A DNA stretch of 64,000 nucleotides from Streptomyces sp. NBC_00448 (GTDB taxonomy: Bacteria > Actinomycetota > Actinomycetes > Streptomycetales > Streptomycetaceae): the NCBI RefSeq assembly GCF_036014115.1, contig NZ_CP107913.1:5131001-5195000 (forward strand), written 5' to 3'. Position 1 is the stretch's first letter. Every line of letters starts with the position of its first letter. Positions 1 to 7,223 of this stretch are shown in pieces. The notes under the pieces were generated by a model. It was not told the DNA's origin and made no database searches. It saw nothing but the letters and a program-made list of their open reading frames with translations. The position numbers were made by a program, and so were the translations under genes.

Positions 1-375
1 GGAGAGGTACTCGCGGCGCTCGGCCAGGGGCAGCGGATGGCCGCCGGTGATGAGGCTGACCTTCGGGGCGATCATCACGCCGTTCCCGATACGGATGCCT
101 CCCTTGTCCATGAAGGTGCATCCCTGGTTGACGAAGACGTTCTCCCCGAACGTCGTGTTCAGCCCGTACTCGGTGAAGAACGGTGGGTAGATCGTCACCG
201 ATTCCGGCAGCGGGCCACCGAACACAACGGAAAGTAGTGCCGTGCGACCTTCGCCGTCGCTGAACGGAAGCACGTTCAGTCGAGACGTCGCATCGGTCAC
301 CTCCACGATCCGCTCCACGTGACGCGCGAACTCAGGCGTACGGACATACATGACCTGCTCTGTGCGGGTTGACAT
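1..375 (-). CDS. Sugar O-acetyltransferase (maltose/NodL type), C-terminus cut by window edge
   Basis: Left-handed beta-helix acetyltransferase that would move an acetyl group from acetyl-CoA to a sugar or similar acceptor in the cytoplasm. The 125 visible codons show the family's hexapeptide core: a Tyr-Pro-Pro-Phe-rich entry strand (about residues 62-70), then Asn-Xaa-Xaa-Cys-Xaa-Phe-Xaa-Asp, Ile-Arg-Ile-Gly-Asn and a Thr-Gly-Gly-His-Pro near residue 113, where this family keeps its catalytic His. The ATG at 373-375 gives a normal N-terminus; the gene runs off position 1, so about one third is missing. It is divergent from the LysR gene at 467 across 91 bp that hold a perfect palindrome, so it may be that regulator's target. 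The acceptor sugar cannot be told. Confidence 0.85.
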   Translation of the reverse strand, partial: MSTRTEQVMYVRTPEFARHVERIVEVTDATSRLNVLPFSDGEGRTALLSVVFGGPLPESVTIYPPFFTEYGLNTTFGENVFVNQGCTFMDKGGIRIGNGVMIAPKVSLITGGHPLPLAERREYLS

Positions 376-432
376 GCGCTGATCCCATCACCGCGCGGAA
401 CGCTCGATCAAACAACTCCGCACCACACCAGA

Positions 433-449
433 CACAACCTTTGGTTGTG
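433..449. promoter_or_regulatory. Palindromic operator candidate in the acetyltransferase/lysR divergent promoter
   Basis: A perfect inverted repeat, CACAACC then TTT then GGTTGTG, lies 17 bp upstream of the chosen lysR start and 57 bp upstream of the acetyltransferase start. LysR-type proteins often bind an interrupted palindrome between divergent genes and repress their own gene. Binding by the neighbouring regulator is inferred. Confidence 0.5.
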
Positions 450-466
450 GAAGTAGGGTGGGAGGC

Positions 467-1396
467 GTGGACGTTGAAGCGCTGCGGACGTTCGTGGCCG
501 TCGCTGAGACCGGCCAGTTCCAGGCTGCGGCCGATGAGCTGGGGATCAGTCAGCAGGCGGTCTCCAAGCGGATCGCGGCCCTGGAGAGGCACACCGAGGT
601 CCCGCTCCTGGTGCGGACCTCCCGAGGCTCGCGGCTGAGCCTGGACGGGCAGGTCTTCCTGCCGCACGCCAAGAAGGTCCTGGTGGCCATCGAGCAGGCC
701 GAGCAGGCCGTGCGCCCCGGAAGCCGTCCCTTGCGCGTCGATGTCCTCAATCGGCGCATCTCCCCGGCCCGGGCCGTCTACCGGTTCTACCGCTCCCACC
801 CCGAGACCGACCTGGACGCGGTCACGCTGAGCGACGAGAACGCCGCCCAGGCCGCCCACGCGGTGCTCGAAGGGACCATCGACGCGTCCTTCCGTGCCCT
901 GCCGGCAGACCAGGTCCCGGCCGGGATCAGCGCCGAACGGCTCCTGGACACACCCCTGGAGCTCCTGGTCGGCCCCGGCCACCCGCTGGCTGACGCGCCC
1001 TGGGTCAGTCCTGCGGACCTGGCCGGCCACCGCATCTGGATTCCCGGGATCAGGCTCGGCACGGAGTGGGCGGCGTTCTACCAGGCGATGTCCGAGACCT
1101 TCGGCCTGAGTATCGACGCGCTCGGCCCCCACTTCGGTGACGAGGCCCTGATGGACGCGCTCGCCGCCCCGGCCTCGCCGGCCACCCTCGTCGGCAGCGG
1201 GGACCGGTACCTGTGGCCCCAGAACCACGACCTACGGCGCATCCCGTTGCACGACCCGACCCCGGTCTACCCGCACGTGCTGCTGTTCCGCAGCGGAGAC
1301 CGGCACCCTGTGCTGAGCGCGCTACGCGACCATCTGCGCACCGCGGGCCCGCGAACCCCGCACGACGTGTGGGCGCCGGACTGGATGGACCGCTGA
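467..1396 (+). CDS. LysR-family transcriptional regulator
   Basis: About 309 residues, the usual LysR length. The N-terminal winged HTH is clear (Ala-Ala-Asp-Glu-Leu-Gly-Ile-Ser-Gln-Gln-Ala-Val-Ser-Lys around residues 18-34), followed by the linker helix and a periplasmic-binding-protein-like effector domain (about 85-290) with a Leu-Leu-Val-Gly-Pro-Gly-His-Pro-Leu stretch typical of the family. I chose GTG at 467 because it begins Met-Asp-Val-Glu-Ala-Leu-Arg-Thr-Phe, the standard LysR opening; GTG at 458 would add three residues. The gene is divergent from the acetyltransferase, so it probably controls that gene and itself. The effector is unknown. Confidence 0.9.
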   Translation: MDVEALRTFVAVAETGQFQAAADELGISQQAVSKRIAALERHTEVPLLVRTSRGSRLSLDGQVFLPHAKKVLVAIEQAEQAVRPGSRPLRVDVLNRRISPARAVYRFYRSHPETDLDAVTLSDENAAQAAHAVLEGTIDASFRALPADQVPAGISAERLLDTPLELLVGPGHPLADAPWVSPADLAGHRIWIPGIRLGTEWAAFYQAMSETFGLSIDALGPHFGDEALMDALAAPASPATLVGSGDRYLWPQNHDLRRIPLHDPTPVYPHVLLFRSGDRHPVLSALRDHLRTAGPRTPHDVWAPDWMDR

Positions 1397-1605
1397 CCTG
1401 ACGACCGAATCAACAGACACGTGAGGGTCGGCGGTCGCTGCGGAGTGTGCGCAGGGCACGGGGTCGGTGCCGGCCTGGCGGCGCGCCCGGACGGTGCCGC
1501 GTGGCCGCGGCGACCAGGTCGCCGCGTTCGGGTTCGGGCCGGTTCAGGGCCCGCGCGCGCCGTCATCCGCGGTGGTGGAGCGTCCCGTCACCGTCGCGGT
1601 ACTAG

Positions 1606-1626
1606 GGTCTGTATGGAGTTGTGATC
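1606..1626. repeat. IS left inverted repeat
   Basis: Starts GGTCTGTATGG and ends GTTGTGATC. It pairs with 2650-2670 on the other strand with three mismatches, and lies directly after the CTAG at 1602-1605. Confidence 0.9.
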
Positions 1627-2155
1627 AAGACTGTGATCCGAGGTGTCGGATCCAGAGCAGGCCGGCGCATAATTCGAGTCCGGCCTGGTAGCTTCCAGGC
1701 TTTTTGTCGTAGCGGACGGCGAGGCCGCGCCAGTCCTTGATCTTGTTGATGGTGCGTTCGACGCTGTTGCGGAGCTTGTACAGCTCCTTGTCGTAGGTGA
1801 CGGGCCGTCCGCCACGTGAGCCGCGCTTCTTGCGGTGGGCGGCCTGGTCCTTCTTCTCGGGGATGACCGCTTTGATCCCGCGTTTGCGCAGGTGAGCACG
1901 GTTCTTGCGGGAGGAGTACGCCTTGTCGCCGGCGACTGCGCCGGGCCGGGTGCGGGGTCGGCCGACCGGGCCGGGGACGCGGATCTTGTCCAGGACGGGG
2001 ATGAACTGCGGACTGTCTCCCGCCTGACCTGCGGTGATCTTGAGCGAGAGGGGCAGGCACTGCGGAACGCAGGACAGGTGCGTCTTCGTGGTCAGTCCGC
2101 CGCGGGAACGCCCCAGGTCAGCGGCAGCGAGCCGGACTCTGCGGCGACGCCTCAC
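1625..2155 (-). CDS. IS5-family transposase, catalytic C-terminal part (OrfB)
   Basis: Holds the family signature Gly-Arg-Ser-Arg-Gly-Gly-Leu-Thr-Thr-Lys, the second catalytic Asp in Gly-Asp-Lys-Ala-Tyr-Ser, and the Arg-x3-Glu-x6-Lys signature (Arg-Asn-Ser-Val-Glu...Lys) with the third catalytic Glu. The frame stays open upstream of the GTG at 2155 to at least position 2218, so it is probably made as a -1 fusion with OrfA rather than from its own start. No stop or deletion breaks the catalytic triad. Confidence 0.88.
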   Translation of the reverse strand: MRRRRRVRLAAADLGRSRGGLTTKTHLSCVPQCLPLSLKITAGQAGDSPQFIPVLDKIRVPGPVGRPRTRPGAVAGDKAYSSRKNRAHLRKRGIKAVIPEKKDQAAHRKKRGSRGGRPVTYDKELYKLRNSVERTINKIKDWRGLAVRYDKKPGSYQAGLELCAGLLWIRHLGSQS

Positions 2156-2181
2156 GCGCCGTCGTTCCTCCCGCTCCAGAC

Positions 2182-2598
2182 CTATCTGCCCGTCTTGTTC
2201 CCCGCTGGCTCCCCTTTTTCAGCGGCGGCCTTCTCCAATGCGTCCAGAGTCCCGGGCTCCATGATCATCCCGGCGGCATCATGATGGGCCCTCGCCGTGG
2301 TCGAGTCCACGCTGACCAGCGACAAGTCCACCAGGCCCCGCCTCGCCGCCTCGGCGATCGCACCCTGGAACACCGCAGTGAACACCCCGGCATCCCGCCA
2401 CTGCCGAAACCGGCCGTACACGGTGGACCAGTGCCCGAACCGCTCGGGCAACTCCCGCCATTTCGCCCCGTTCCGAAACCGCCACACGACGCCCTCGAAG
2501 TGCGCCCGCAGGTTCTCCGGATACGGACCGTACTCACCGACCGGCAGAAACGGGGAGACGAACTCCCACTCGGCATCCGAAAGTTGAGGTCGAGACAC
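2182..2598 (-). CDS. IS5-family transposase, N-terminal part (OrfA)
   Basis: 138 residues. It opens with the DUF4096-type DNA-binding region (Leu-Ser-Asp-Ala-Glu-Trp-Glu-Phe, then Trp-Arg-Phe-Arg-Asn-Gly-Ala-Lys-Trp-Arg near residue 40) typical of IS5 transposases. It also holds the first catalytic acidic residue in Ser-Val-Asp-Ser-Thr-Thr-Ala-Arg-Ala-His-His near residue 97. It ends at a TAG after an Asn-Lys-Thr-Gly-Arg tail. The second half lies in the -1 frame, so a full enzyme needs a ribosomal shift in the overlap. Confidence 0.9.
   Translation of the reverse strand: MSRPQLSDAEWEFVSPFLPVGEYGPYPENLRAHFEGVVWRFRNGAKWRELPERFGHWSTVYGRFRQWRDAGVFTAVFQGAIAEAARRGLVDLSLVSVDSTTARAHHDAAGMIMEPGTLDALEKAAAEKGEPAGNKTGR
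2211..2220 (-). promoter_or_regulatory. Candidate -1 frameshift site of the transposase
   Basis: On the coding strand this is GAAAAAGGGG, the only A/G homopolymer run in the region where the OrfA frame (GAA AAA GGG) and the -1 OrfB frame are both open. IS5 relatives with split transposases use programmed -1 shifting on A-rich runs. The run is not a textbook X-XXY-YYZ heptamer in the OrfA frame, so transcript slippage is also possible. Confidence 0.5.
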
Positions 2599-2649
2599 CC
2601 TACCGTTCTACCCCAAGGAGCCCGGCCCTCCCAGGCCGGGACCCCACGA

Positions 2650-2670
2650 GATCACAACTCCACACACGCC
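2650..2670. repeat. IS right inverted repeat
   Basis: Complement of the left end with three mismatches. It abuts the second CTAG at 2671-2674, which is both the target duplication and the stop of the neighbouring regulator gene. Confidence 0.9.
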
Positions 2671-3312
2671 CTAGATCAGCCCCAGATCGCGGGCCCGCGC
2701 ACCCGCCTGGAAACGGGAGTCCGCCCCCAGCGCGGACATCAGCTCCGCGACCCGGCGCCGATACGTGCGCACCCCGAGGCCCAGCACCCGGGCCGCCGTC
2801 TCGTCCTTGCAGCCGGAGGCGAGCAGTTCGAGCACCCGCGGCGCCATCTCGCGCAGCTCCGCGTGCTGCACGTCGTAGACCGCGAGATCGGTCGCCGACC
2901 GCCAGGCCGCCTCGAACAGCGAGGTGACGTTCTGGACCAGCGTCGGCTCGGAGACCACGCTGTAGCTGCGCCGTCCCGCGCCCAGATCGCCCGCGAGGAT
3001 GGCGAACCGCTGGTCGATGATGATCGTCTCGTTGATGGTGTCCGCCGTGATGCGGACCTGCGCGTCCGGAGAAGCCGCCACGGCCCGCAGATGCCGGGCC
3101 ATCGGCGGGCTCATCAGCGCGCTCGGCTGGTACAGCTTGCGCAACCGGGGATGCGTATCGGGCAGCCGGCCGGGAAACTCCTGACCGAGGGCCCAGGTGT
3201 TGAGGTCGCGCGCCGCGCACCACAGCTCACCGGCCGTGGCGAACAGGTGGTGCGTGCGGGCGAAAACCTCCGCCTCGCCGCGCAGTACGCGCACGCCGCT
3301 CTCCACGCTCAT
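2671..3312 (-). CDS. LuxR-type HTH regulator
   Basis: 213 residues. The C-terminus (about 150-205) is a LuxR/FixJ HTH: Val-Leu-Glu-Leu-Leu-Ala-Ser-Gly-Cys-Lys-Asp-Glu-Thr-Ala-Ala-Arg-Val-Leu-Gly-Leu followed by Arg-Thr-Tyr-Arg-Arg-Arg-Val. The N-terminal 140 residues form a PLD-like/GAF-like sensor region common in actinobacterial orphan LuxR proteins; no receiver Asp pattern is seen, so it is not a classical response regulator. ATG at 3312 chosen. The gene is divergent from the aldo/keto reductase at 3408 and may control it. Its last codon abuts the IS: the TAG stop is part of the duplicated CTAG, so the product is intact but the native terminator has been pushed 1.1 kb away. Confidence 0.85.
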   Translation of the reverse strand: MSVESGVRVLRGEAEVFARTHHLFATAGELWCAARDLNTWALGQEFPGRLPDTHPRLRKLYQPSALMSPPMARHLRAVAASPDAQVRITADTINETIIIDQRFAILAGDLGAGRRSYSVVSEPTLVQNVTSLFEAAWRSATDLAVYDVQHAELREMAPRVLELLASGCKDETAARVLGLGVRTYRRRVAELMSALGADSRFQAGARARDLGLI

Positions 3313-3407
3313 GGCCCCAGTGTTCCCCGACCGCCCCCGACTCGCCAGGGGAGGCAGGAAGTTGCCATTCCCGGCAGCGCGGGACCTCCCGGGCAAGACT
3401 TCATCCC

Positions 3408-4304
3408 ATGACAACGACCAACGCCGGCGCCGCCGGCACCTGGACGCTCGGCGACCGCACCGTCCACCGACTCGGCCTCGGCGCCATGCGCCTGATGAGC
3501 AAGGCCGACGGCAGCCCCAGCGACCGCGCGCAGGCCATCGAGGTGTTGCGGCAGGCGGTCGAACTGGGCGTCAACCACATCGACACCGCCGCCTTCTACT
3601 TCGCCGGACCGCGCTCCGCCAACGAGCTGATCAACACCGCTCTCGCCCCCTACCCGGACGACCTGGTCATCACCACCAAGGTCGGTCCCGGCCGCGACCC
3701 GTCCGGTGCCTTCCTCGGGGCCCACACCAAGGAGGAGCTGCGCGGCCAGGTCGAGGAGAACATCCGCCAACTCGGCCTGGACCGCCTTGAGGTGGTCAAC
3801 CTCCGCATCGGCGTCGGCCTGGAGCGCGGTGAGGGCTCCCTCAAGGAGCGCTTCGAGGCGCTGGCCGAACTGCGGGAGGAGGGCCTCATCCGGCACCTGG
3901 GCATCTCCAACATCGGCCTCGAACACCTGGAGGAGGCGCTGGCGATCGCCCCGGTGGTGTGCGTGCAGAACCAGTACGGGCTCGCCACCCGCCGCGAGGA
4001 CGACGCGATCCAGCAGGCCTGCGCCGAGCGGGGCATCGCCTTCGTGCCGTTCTTCTCCGTGGGCGGCGCCCCCGGCGGTGCCGCGCCCTCCGCCTCGGGC
4101 TCCGCGACGGAGGCGGACCGGGCCCTCGCCGACGTCGCCGAGCGCCACGGCGCCTCCCCCTCCCAGATCCGCCTCGCCTGGACCCTCCACAAGGGCCCCA
4201 ACGTGCTGGCCATCCCCGGAACCGGCGACCCGGCGCACCTGAGGGAGAACGTGGCAGCCGCCGGCCTGCGCCTGTCGGAGGAGGACCTGGCCCGGCTCGG
4301 CTAG
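3408..4304 (+). CDS. Aldo/keto reductase
   Basis: 298 residues, cytoplasmic NADPH-dependent oxidoreductase with a TIM-barrel fold. Asp59, Tyr64 and Lys91 of the catalytic tetrad are visible (His-Ile-Asp-Thr, Ala-Phe-Tyr-Phe, Thr-Thr-Lys). The usual His strand reads Val-Val-Asn-Leu-Arg near 133, so His is replaced; I recall this variant in other actinobacterial members. The NADP-binding end Ile-Pro-Gly-Thr-Gly lies near 272. The ATG at 3408 is 95 bp from the divergent LuxR-type gene. Its stop codon shares a CTAG with the convergent gene at 4301. The substrate is unknown. Confidence 0.9.
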   Translation: MTTTNAGAAGTWTLGDRTVHRLGLGAMRLMSKADGSPSDRAQAIEVLRQAVELGVNHIDTAAFYFAGPRSANELINTALAPYPDDLVITTKVGPGRDPSGAFLGAHTKEELRGQVEENIRQLGLDRLEVVNLRIGVGLERGEGSLKERFEALAELREEGLIRHLGISNIGLEHLEEALAIAPVVCVQNQYGLATRREDDAIQQACAERGIAFVPFFSVGGAPGGAAPSASGSATEADRALADVAERHGASPSQIRLAWTLHKGPNVLAIPGTGDPAHLRENVAAAGLRLSEEDLARLG

Positions 4305-5236
4305 TCGGATGGCCCGGTGAGCAGCGTCGCCAGATGGGCGGCGAATGCGGTGATCCGGTCCAGCTCCGGACCACCGCGGGCGATCCGGAACCCGTGCCGC
4401 AGGCTCCAGAACGTGGCCTGGACGGCGTGCAACTGCGCCCAGCGCGCGACGCGTTCACGATCGAGTTCGGCGGCCTCGGCGAAGACGTCGAGCGAGCGGT
4501 GGACGGCCTTGCGGAGGTCGTCCGCCTCGATCAGCCGCAGGGCGAGCGCCTTGAGCAGCGTGCCGCCGTCGTAACCGCGGTCTCCCGCGTACCCCTTGGG
4601 ATCGACGGCCAGCCAGGGCTCGCGGTCCGCGCGCAGGATGTTGCCGGGGTGCAGGTCGCCGTGAATGAGGGTGTCCGGCTGGTCGCGGCCCAACTCGCGG
4701 ACGGTCGCGACGGTGGCGGCCACCACGTGGGGAGGCAGCAGGTGCGCGAACTCCGCAGCTTCCTGGTGGAGTTCCCGCTCCCAGGTGTCGGCTTGCCCGC
4801 GCAGCCGGGGCAGTTCGGGCGGTGCGGGCACGGCCAGTCGCAGGCTGAGCCGACCCGCGACCGTCACCACCTCGTCGACGTCCTCGATCTCCGCGAGGGT
4901 CGAGGTACGGGCCCGCTCCAGCAGCATCGCGAAGCGCTCGTCGTCGCGCTCGTGCAGCAGGACGGCGCCGTGCCCGCGCCATGTCGCGAACGCGTCGGGC
5001 TCGTGGACGTTGCCGGGGTGCGGGAAGGACACCTTCAGCACCGCGGGCTCGCCGTGGTGCCGGCGTACCGGGGCGATCAGGCCGACGCCGCCGTGCAGGA
5101 GCGGGCCGTCCGGTGCGCACGCCCAGCGCTCCAGCAGGTCGTCCACGATCGCGGGCAGCTCGGCGAGCCAGGCCGATCCCCGGGCGCCCTCGCGGGCGAC
5201 GGTGCTCTGCGTGAATTCCTCCGGTATCGCGGTCAT
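4301..5236 (-). CDS. Aminoglycoside/hydroxyurea-type phosphotransferase
   Basis: 311 residues of the APH_6_hur-type kinase family, which includes streptomycin 6-phosphotransferases. The catalytic loop His-Gly-Asp-Leu-His-Pro-Gly-Asn is at 192-199 and the metal-binding Asp-Pro-Lys-Gly at 212. An N-lobe Lys (Ala-Val-Leu-Lys-Val-Ser near 68) fits ATP binding. It is not in an antibiotic cluster, so its real substrate may be a small metabolite. It shares an overlapping stop with the reductase at 4304, and its start is 9 bp from the stop of the MerR gene at 5246, so the two are probably co-transcribed. Confidence 0.85.
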   Translation of the reverse strand: MTAIPEEFTQSTVAREGARGSAWLAELPAIVDDLLERWACAPDGPLLHGGVGLIAPVRRHHGEPAVLKVSFPHPGNVHEPDAFATWRGHGAVLLHERDDERFAMLLERARTSTLAEIEDVDEVVTVAGRLSLRLAVPAPPELPRLRGQADTWERELHQEAAEFAHLLPPHVVAATVATVRELGRDQPDTLIHGDLHPGNILRADREPWLAVDPKGYAGDRGYDGGTLLKALALRLIEADDLRKAVHRSLDVFAEAAELDRERVARWAQLHAVQATFWSLRHGFRIARGGPELDRITAFAAHLATLLTGPSD

Positions 5237-5245
5237 TCGGGCACC

Positions 5246-5674
5246 CTATGCGGTGGTCCGGGTGCGGGGAGCCGTGACGGCGTCGGTGGTGGCCTCGTCG
5301 GTGGTGGCCTCCGCGGCGGGGGCGAGGACCGCGGTGAGGTAGTCCGTGATGGCGTCGCGGTTGCGCGTGAGGGTGGCGATGCGGGCGGTCATCCGGTCGC
5401 GTTCGGTCTGGAGGGTGGAGACGATCTCCGGGGTGGCGTCCGGGATGTGGATGACGGACGGCTTGGTGAGGCACGGCAGCAACTGCTTGATGATGCGGGT
5501 GGGCAGACCCGCGTCCAGGAGCCCGCGGATGTGCAGAATGGTGTCCACGAGGGCTTCGGGGTAGTCGCGGTAGCCGTTGGCGCAGCGCGGCACGTGGATC
5601 AGGTCCTGCTCCTCGTAGTAGCGCAGCAGGCGGCGCGGGGTGTCGGTGCGGGCGGAGAGTGCGCCGATGCGCAT
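5246..5674 (-). CDS. MerR-family regulator
   Basis: 142 residues. The winged HTH at 1-70 begins Met-Arg-Ile-Gly-Ala-Leu-Ser-Ala-Arg-Thr and holds the Leu-Leu-Arg-Tyr-Tyr-Glu-Glu-Gln motif that marks MerR proteins. A coiled-coil dimerisation helix follows (about 80-125), and the Thr/Ala-rich tail looks disordered. No metal-binding Cys pattern is seen in the C-terminus, so a drug or other organic effector is likelier than a metal. It is divergent from the MFS exporter at 5750, with a MerR-like dyad between them, suggesting a drug-responsive regulator/efflux pair. Confidence 0.9.
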   Translation of the reverse strand: MRIGALSARTDTPRRLLRYYEEQDLIHVPRCANGYRDYPEALVDTILHIRGLLDAGLPTRIIKQLLPCLTKPSVIHIPDATPEIVSTLQTERDRMTARIATLTRNRDAITDYLTAVLAPAAEATTDEATTDAVTAPRTRTTA

Positions 5675-5709
5675 GTGGGGTGCCTCACAGGGTCGGGGGA
5701 CGGGCCGGG

Positions 5710-5734
5710 TTGACCTTCACACTGATGTGAGGGT
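5710..5734 (+). promoter_or_regulatory. MerR-type promoter: -35 box overlapping a 22-bp dyad
   Basis: TTGACC at 5710-5715 overlaps an inverted repeat at 5713-5734 (arms ACCTTCACA and TGTGAGGGT, 8 of 9 pairs, 4-bp centre). MerR activators bind dyads placed between the -35 and -10 boxes of their target. The -10 box is not clear; CATAAC at 5740-5745 would place transcription at or near the MFS ATG, giving a leaderless message. Confidence 0.6.
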
Positions 5735-5749
5735 TTGACCATAACCGGC

Positions 5750-7012
5750 ATGACCACGCGAACGCGTTCCGCGCTCCCCCTGTCCGCGCTGCTGTCGCTG
5801 GCGACGGCCGTCTTCATCACCTGCCTCACCGAGATCCTTCCGGCCGGGCTGCTGCCCGCGATGTCGCGCGACCTCGGGGTCGGCGAGTCCGCGATGGGCC
5901 AGTCGGTGACGGTCTTCGCGATCGGTACGGCCGTCACCGCGATCCCGCTCACCGCGGCGACCGCGGGGTGGCCGCGCAAACGGCTGCTGCTCGTGTCGAT
6001 GGCCGGGTTCTGCGTCGCGAACACGGTGACCGCGCTGTCCGGGGACTACCCGCTGACGATGGTGGCGCGGTTCGTCGCCGGGGTGGCGGCCGGGCTCGCG
6101 TGGGCGCTGCTCGCCGGGTACGCGCGGCGGCTGGCCCCCGCGGGGCTGGAGGGGCGGGCGATCGCCGTCGCGATGTCCGGGATTCCGGTCGCGCTGTCGA
6201 TCGGGGTGCCCGTGGGGACGTATCTGGGGAAGGCGGCGGACTGGCGGATCGCGTTCCTGGTGATGTCGGGGCTCACGGTGCTGCTGCTCGGGTGGATCAC
6301 GGTGGCGGTGCCGGAACGGCCGGGCGCGGAAGCGGGGTTGAGCGGGGACGGGGGTAGGCGGGGGGTCGCCCGGGAGGAGGGTGCGGGCCGGGAGAAGGGT
6401 GCGGCCGCCCCTCTGCTCGGGGCACTCCGCGTGCCCGGGGTTGTCCCGGTCCTCTTCGTCACCTCCGCGTACGTGCTCGCGCACACCATCCTCTACACGT
6501 ACATCTCGACCTTCCTCGACCGCGTCGGGCTCGGCGGGCGTACCGACCTGGTGCTGCTCGCCTTCGGGGTCGCGTCGCTGCTGAGCGTCTGGACGGTGGG
6601 CGCGCGCATCCACCGCGCGCTGCGCGCGCTGACCCTCGGCGGCGTGCTGCTCATCGGTACGGCCGCCTTCCTCCTGGGAGTCGGTGCGCACCAGCCCGTG
6701 CTCGTCTACGTCGCCGCGGTGCTGTGGGGGCTGGGGTGGGGCGGGGCGCCGTCTCTGCTGCAGACCGCCGTCGGCGAGGCGGGCGGCGAACACGCCGACG
6801 CCGCCCAGGTCCTCCTCGTCACCCTCTGGAACGTGGCGACGGCCGCCGGCGGTCTCGTCGGCGGCCTCCTCCTCGACCTCCTCGGCACCCACGCCCTCCC
6901 CTGGACCGTCCTCGTCCTCCTCGCCCCCGCCTTCGCGGCCACCTTCGCCGCCCGCACCCACGGGTTCCCCGCGGCCCTGGGCGCGAGCCGAGAGGTGGCG
7001 CCGCAAGGGTGA
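5750..7012 (+). CDS. MFS drug/metabolite exporter (DHA1 type)
   Basis: 420 residues with twelve predicted membrane helices and a basic/acidic cytoplasmic loop in the middle (about 200-235). Helices 1-5 match the AraJ/Cmx-like branch of DHA1 exporters (Phe-Ile-Thr-Cys-Leu-Thr-Glu-Ile-Leu-Pro-Ala-Gly-Leu-Leu near residue 18, Gly-Ile-Pro-Val-Ala-Leu-Ser-Ile-Gly-Val-Pro in helix 5). An in-frame TTG at 5735 exists, but the ATG at 5750 gives a normal N-terminus. No good ribosome site precedes it, in keeping with a leaderless transcript. It probably exports a toxic compound under the divergent MerR regulator. Confidence 0.85.
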   Translation: MTTRTRSALPLSALLSLATAVFITCLTEILPAGLLPAMSRDLGVGESAMGQSVTVFAIGTAVTAIPLTAATAGWPRKRLLLVSMAGFCVANTVTALSGDYPLTMVARFVAGVAAGLAWALLAGYARRLAPAGLEGRAIAVAMSGIPVALSIGVPVGTYLGKAADWRIAFLVMSGLTVLLLGWITVAVPERPGAEAGLSGDGGRRGVAREEGAGREKGAAAPLLGALRVPGVVPVLFVTSAYVLAHTILYTYISTFLDRVGLGGRTDLVLLAFGVASLLSVWTVGARIHRALRALTLGGVLLIGTAAFLLGVGAHQPVLVYVAAVLWGLGWGGAPSLLQTAVGEAGGEHADAAQVLLVTLWNVATAAGGLVGGLLLDLLGTHALPWTVLVLLAPAFAATFAARTHGFPAALGASREVAPQG

Positions 7013-7057
7013 ACGTCACTTCCACGCAGCCTCGTTGACCGTCAGCGGCACGGTGGC

Positions 7058-7213
7058 TCAGCGGCGCTTGATCACCTCTTCCGGGTGGCCGGGGCGCCAG
7101 AGCCGGATGACCAGGAGCTGTTCCTCCTGGTCGACGAAGGTGAGCACGGCCTCGGTGAGGTCGAGCCGAAAGGCGTGGAAGTCGCCGGGCGGCTCGGCCC
7201 CGCTCCGTGCCAT
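7058..7213 (-). pseudogene. PPOX-family C-terminal remnant
   Basis: A 51-residue frame on the minus strand reads Phe-His-Ala-Phe-Arg-Leu-Asp-Leu-Thr-Glu-Ala-Val-Leu-Thr and then Leu-Leu-Val-Ile-Arg-Leu-Trp-Arg-Pro-Gly. It resembles the C-terminal strands of pyridoxamine 5'-phosphate oxidase-like flavoproteins. A TAA lies in frame upstream of the ATG at 7213, and no FMN-binding N-terminal half is present. It is most likely what is left after the larger gene was replaced by the start of the gene at 7224. A short real gene cannot be excluded. Confidence 0.4.
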
Positions 7214-7223
7214 GTGCGGCACG

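Larger units (their letters stand above)
1606..2670 (-). mobile_element. IS5-family insertion sequence, 1065 bp, two-frame transposase
   Basis: The element is bounded by 21-bp imperfect inverted repeats (18 of 21 match) and flanked on each side by CTAG (1602-1605 and 2671-2674), the expected target duplication. It carries a transposase split over two frames, as in the IS427/IS1031-type branch of IS5. Both halves look undamaged, so it may still be mobile. Its right end lies exactly at the stop codon of the LuxR-type gene at 2671-3312: the duplicated CTAG supplies that gene's TAG. Confidence 0.92.

Noticed and set aside
1397-1605. Open frames between the LysR gene and the IS
   Set aside because: No start with a ribosome site, no family match and base bias of non-coding DNA. 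The minus-strand frame is only the region beyond the LuxR gene stop displaced by the IS.
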